Source: Neolecta irregularis DAH-3 (lineage: Eukaryota > Ascomycota > Neolectomycetes > Neolectales > Neolectaceae). From it: 10,318 bases of DNA. Under the pieces are notes generated by a model, which searched no databases, was not told the DNA's origin, and saw only the letters and a list, made by a program, of their open reading frames with translations. Below are positions 7,375 to 10,318 of this stretch, piece by piece (the stretch's first letter is position 1; each line of letters begins with the position of its first letter). A program made the position numbers and the translations under genes. Where the stretch lies: positions 1-10,318 of the forward strand of contig LXFE01000195.1 of NCBI GenBank assembly GCA_001929475.1, in the 5' to 3' direction.

Positions 7375-9875
7375 TCAAGAAAGCTCTGGACTAATTTGTG
7401 GAATAGGACTTTGGTCTATGGCCCTGTCCTTTATCGCCAGCCAAACTTCCGGATCTGTACAAGCACCGAGAGCGCGCTTCATGTGACTGGTAGTGAACGT
7501 AAGTCCGACTTGGTAACTCGCGTTGACCCAGCCAAAACCCTCGCGGGCGACTCCTCGGAAATCGAGACCTTGATTTCCATATTCGGCCTCGACACGATGT
7601 GGATCTACGGAGCGCGTGACATCATATTTTTCTACGATGACGCCATTATAGTCTACAAAAGACTTCGTAATCATGTAAAGCCAACGATAAACGAGCCGGC
7701 GAGCATCGTCAAGGTAGCCATAACGTTCGAGCCCAATCCATGTAAGCATTTGGTGAGGAGCCCAGCTGGTATTTGGTAAATTTATAGCTATAAAGAAAGA
7801 AGTCGCACCCAAAAGGCCAGTCCCATTGTCGACTCGGCCCATCGAGGGCAACCATTCCGCAAGACTCTTTGCTTCCTGCAACAATACCACCACGAGCTTC
7901 GAATTTAGGTAGACCCATTTCAACCATCTTTGCGGCTTGCCGAGGAGAAGCAACACCGCTCCATAAACCCCAGAATGTGGTAGCAGACTCGTAAAGGCAC
8001 TGCACCTTCTTGACAGTATCGTAATCGAAATATATACCCTTGTCTTCGTTCCACAGGTATCGATCAATGGCAACTTTCCTGCGCTGAGCAGCTCTTTGCC
8101 AGAATGCGCTACTGTGACAAGTCCCATTAGGTAAAACAAACTTATTCCCAAAATATTTGAGGATAGTTTCGGCAATGTCAATTTCGTACTTGTATAAGAG
8201 CGCGTTGAGATCAATGGTTGCTAAATTCGCGCATCTGCCTTCAAACCGGTAAGTCGTATCATGCCCAGATTCACGAACAGCTCGGTCGTGCAAGAAATAT
8301 TCGTCAAGTTGTGGTTCGTGTACAGTTCCGTTATTATATGCAACCTGGAATTCTTCGAAACTCATGTTGTATTTCATTGCATATGGTTCGAGAAGATGAA
8401 AGAAGTGGGAAGCTTCGGTTTCGGGAGGAATTCCAAGGCCGTCGGGCCGATACCGTGATAAACCAGTACTGACATCAAGACGCGGCTTCGCTGTCCATAT
8501 AGTTTCATATTCCTTGATTGCTGCAGCAATGGCACGTTTGAGAAATTCTAGAGAACCAGACTCATGGGTGATTTTGGAGTAAATTCGTAGAGCCATATCA
8601 GTAAGGAAAGGTGGTTGCGAGCGGCATAGATAGTAGGATCTATCAAGCTATAAGCTGCGCAGATAGAAAAGGGCGGGCATACCGATTGGCATTGAGAATT
8701 TTTCCGTAGTGCTTGATTTCAAAGATAAAGTTTTCAACCATGCCCTTTGCAAGATCAATCCTATCATCGACGATAAGTCCAAGAGATTCCATGTAGCTGT
8801 CCCATCCTGAGACTTTAGAATGCAGGAAACATCTTGTACATACCGTACAACTCGTTAAATCTTCCACCAGGGACAACGAAGGGAACACCTCTAAAAGTCT
8901 CCTCGCCACTGGAGTCTGTATACTTCTCCATCTGTAAAGCCAAGATACCAGGCTTATCGTTTAAGCTCTTAACGTATTCGGGGGTGATAATTTCTGGTAA
9001 GAGTACAACATCCAAATTCAGCTGAGACTGTTCGACAGCTGCCTTCTTATAATATAACAAGATTTCCGGTTCATTAGGGGGAACATAAACACGAGGATTC
9101 TGATTGTCAGAGCGATTCTTGGGGTCAGAACAGATAAGCTCAATAGAGGCGGCGTCAATTCGTCGAGTGAGACCATCCCAGAAAGAGTGTTTTATGAGAC
9201 GCGTCAATCGATTAACAGGATTTTCGTTGAGCCGAGCCTAAGGTTAGTTAGAACAAAGTTTAATGGAAGAGACTACCTCGTCAAGAATGATATACTTTCG
9301 TCCATAGTCTCGTGCAAGGGTAAGTTCCTGCAAAAGATTGGACAGCATATAAGTCCCACGAATATCAAATCTATTGAAACCATTGCTGTTCGCGGTACCA
9401 AGTGTAAGGACCTTTGGGCCGACATCTTCAATAGTGATTTGATGGTTTCCATCAGTGTCTAAATATAGGGGTCAACATACAATCCCGTATTTGAAAATTT
9501 TCGTACCTTCGGATTCTAAGAGGAGCTTTGTGGTAGTCTCAACGTCAATAAGGAATTTTCTTGGAAACTGTGTATGTTCGTCTTACAAAGAATCAACACT
9601 GATGGTGAAAGCGCTTACCATGACTTCCCCTTCGGCGTAAATCTGCTTTTGCTATGACTTTTTCTTTTACTTCTAGTTTGGCAACCGTTGGGTGTGTCTG
9701 ATGACGGTTAGAAGTGTGACGAAAAGAGTAGACTGGGAAATACGATAGACAGGGTTCGGGAACGGTTGAGTTTTAGAGACGTTGTAATGTCCATGTCGGT
9801 CCCATAGTATATGCTTGCTTCAGAAAACGGGTCGATGAGTGCTCCTCCCGAAGAAGCTCGCTTGTGATTCGGCAT
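7375..9875 (-). CDS. NTH1: Neutral (cytosolic) trehalase, GH37, 8 exons
   Basis: It hydrolyses trehalose to two glucoses in the cytosol during recovery from stress and spore germination. Exons run 9875-9744, 9697-9619, 9581-9507, 9458-9277, 9237-8844, 8806-8683, 8639-7809 and 7765-7375. The seven GT-AG introns (46, 37, 48, 39, 37, 43, 43 nt) all close in phase, giving 735 residues against 751 in yeast Nth1. The regulatory N-terminus has RTLS (40-43) and RRRGS (65-69), the cAMP-kinase/14-3-3 site of the family. The calcium-binding loop (96-107) keeps D96, D98, N100, Q102 and D107. Trehalase signature 1, [14 protein letters not shown] (279-292), is split by intron 5, and signature 2 is QWDWPFGWAP (600-609). 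The catalytic pair by homology is D456 ([10 protein letters not shown]) and E651 (VEKYDV). C589 replaces an Arg usual in SRG. The ATG at 9875 is the first after an in-frame TGA. The gene looks complete and functional. Confidence 0.97.
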
Positions 9876-9919
9876 AGCAGTGTCTGGAAGTCAAGGTTGA
9901 ATGGGTGTTTGAGTAGGAG

Positions 9920-9954
9920 ATGAAAAAAGGGATGAAAAAAGGGATGAAAAAAGG
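9920..9954. repeat. Three 12-bp tandem repeats upstream of trehalase
   Basis: ATGAAAAAAGG occurs at 9920, 9932 and 9944 with an exact 12-nt period. On the trehalase strand this reads CCTTTTTTCAT three times, about 45-80 nt before the start codon, so it falls in the probable 5' leader or core promoter as a pyrimidine-rich element. It may be a simple slippage repeat. Confidence 0.75.
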
Positions 9955-10053
9955 TTCGGATAACGCGTAAGAATCGGGTCGGTGGTGAGGCCGAATATTT
10001 AAGATGATTATGGCTTCGGTGACTGCTGACGACCGACAAGACAAATTTGTAAA

Positions 10054-10067
10054 CTCTATAAGAGGGG
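10054..10067 (-). promoter_or_regulatory. NTH1: STRE-like and TATA-like elements of trehalase
   Basis: AGGGG at 10063-10067 (CCCCT on the trehalase strand) matches the stress-response element bound by Msn2/4-type factors, which is known from yeast trehalose genes. Immediately downstream on that strand, CTTATAGAG (10062-10054) is TATA-like. Both lie about 180 nt upstream of the ATG. A five-base match is common by chance, so this rests mainly on position and gene identity. Confidence 0.35.
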
Positions 10068-10069
10068 GC

Positions 10070-10318
10070 GACGGATTCGGTTATTTACAAGCCCAAACAA
10101 TTACATGCGAATAATGATCAACAATACTACAGCTATTCATGCAGTTTGCGGTGTTTCTCCATTAACCGGACTATATAAGTTCTTTTGAAATATTCTCCAA
10201 TCGATTAACTGGTTTCAAACTTCATTGCATCCTGTTTGTTTTACAGCTTGTTAACACACAGGCTGTAGTTGTAGCGTCTTTGAGGTTTTAAGGATTCTGA
10301 AAACATAGAGGAAAAAGA
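10070..10318. other. Right-edge non-coding region
   Basis: About 250 nt without a supported gene. There is a + strand TATATAAG near 10172-10179 and a T-rich TTTACAG near 10240, which could belong to the promoter and leader of a gene to the right. A 28-codon + strand frame starts at ATG 10106 and has no recognisable similarity. Confidence 0.3.

Noticed and set aside
7396-7779. 127-codon + strand frame opposite the trehalase 3' exons
   Set aside because: It is antisense to strongly conserved trehalase coding sequence and has no independent motif.
9773-10039. Minus-strand frame at the trehalase 5' end with Phe-Pro repeats
   Set aside because: Its Phe/Pro/His-rich part is the CCTTTTTTCAT tandem repeat. 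The true trehalase start is in another frame at 9875 and joins the RSRTLSI segment through intron 1.
10106-10189. Short + strand frame resembling a retrotransposon integrase fragment
   Set aside because: The likeness is limited to a few residues (NNTTAIHAV) with no catalytic motif, and it is too short to support.

Overview
The window is nuclear DNA of a filamentous ascomycete. The evidence is two eukaryotic housekeeping genes split by many GT-AG introns, the standard genetic code and Pezizomycotina-like protein sequences. Leotiomycetes is my guess from general resemblance, not proven. No bacterial, phage or plasmid feature and no recognisable transposon protein is visible.

The key to reading the window is that its introns are extremely short. 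Four gene models contain 22 introns of 34-48 nt (median 37). Read naively, the genes look frameshifted and full of stops. With these introns removed, every phase closes.

Layout: (1) 1-640, uncertain ground: a + strand open frame with a possible small gene, and a repeat/hairpin cluster near 285-350. (2) 617-890 minus, a doubtful 62-residue protein. (3) 1185-2356 plus, a 354-residue unknown protein with a PD-(D/E)XK-like E-x-K motif, behind a TATA box. (4) 2357-2798, convergent intergenic space with two open fragments. (5) 2799-5547 minus, the TFIIH helicase XPB/Ssl2 in ten exons (803 residues), one intron apparently ending in TG instead of AG. (6) 5548-6080, intergenic. (7) 6081-6741 minus, an unrecognised 183-residue protein with a possible signal peptide. 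(8) 6742-7374, intergenic. (9) 7375-9875 minus, a complete neutral trehalase in eight exons (735 residues). (10) 9876-10318, the trehalase promoter region with a stress-element match and a short tandem repeat.

The genes do not form a pathway. XPB serves transcription initiation and nucleotide excision repair, and neutral trehalase mobilises cytosolic trehalose. The two unrecognised multi-exon genes beside them are the likeliest place for lineage-specific biology. All splice sites are inferred by eye from reading frame and family conservation; no transcript data were available.
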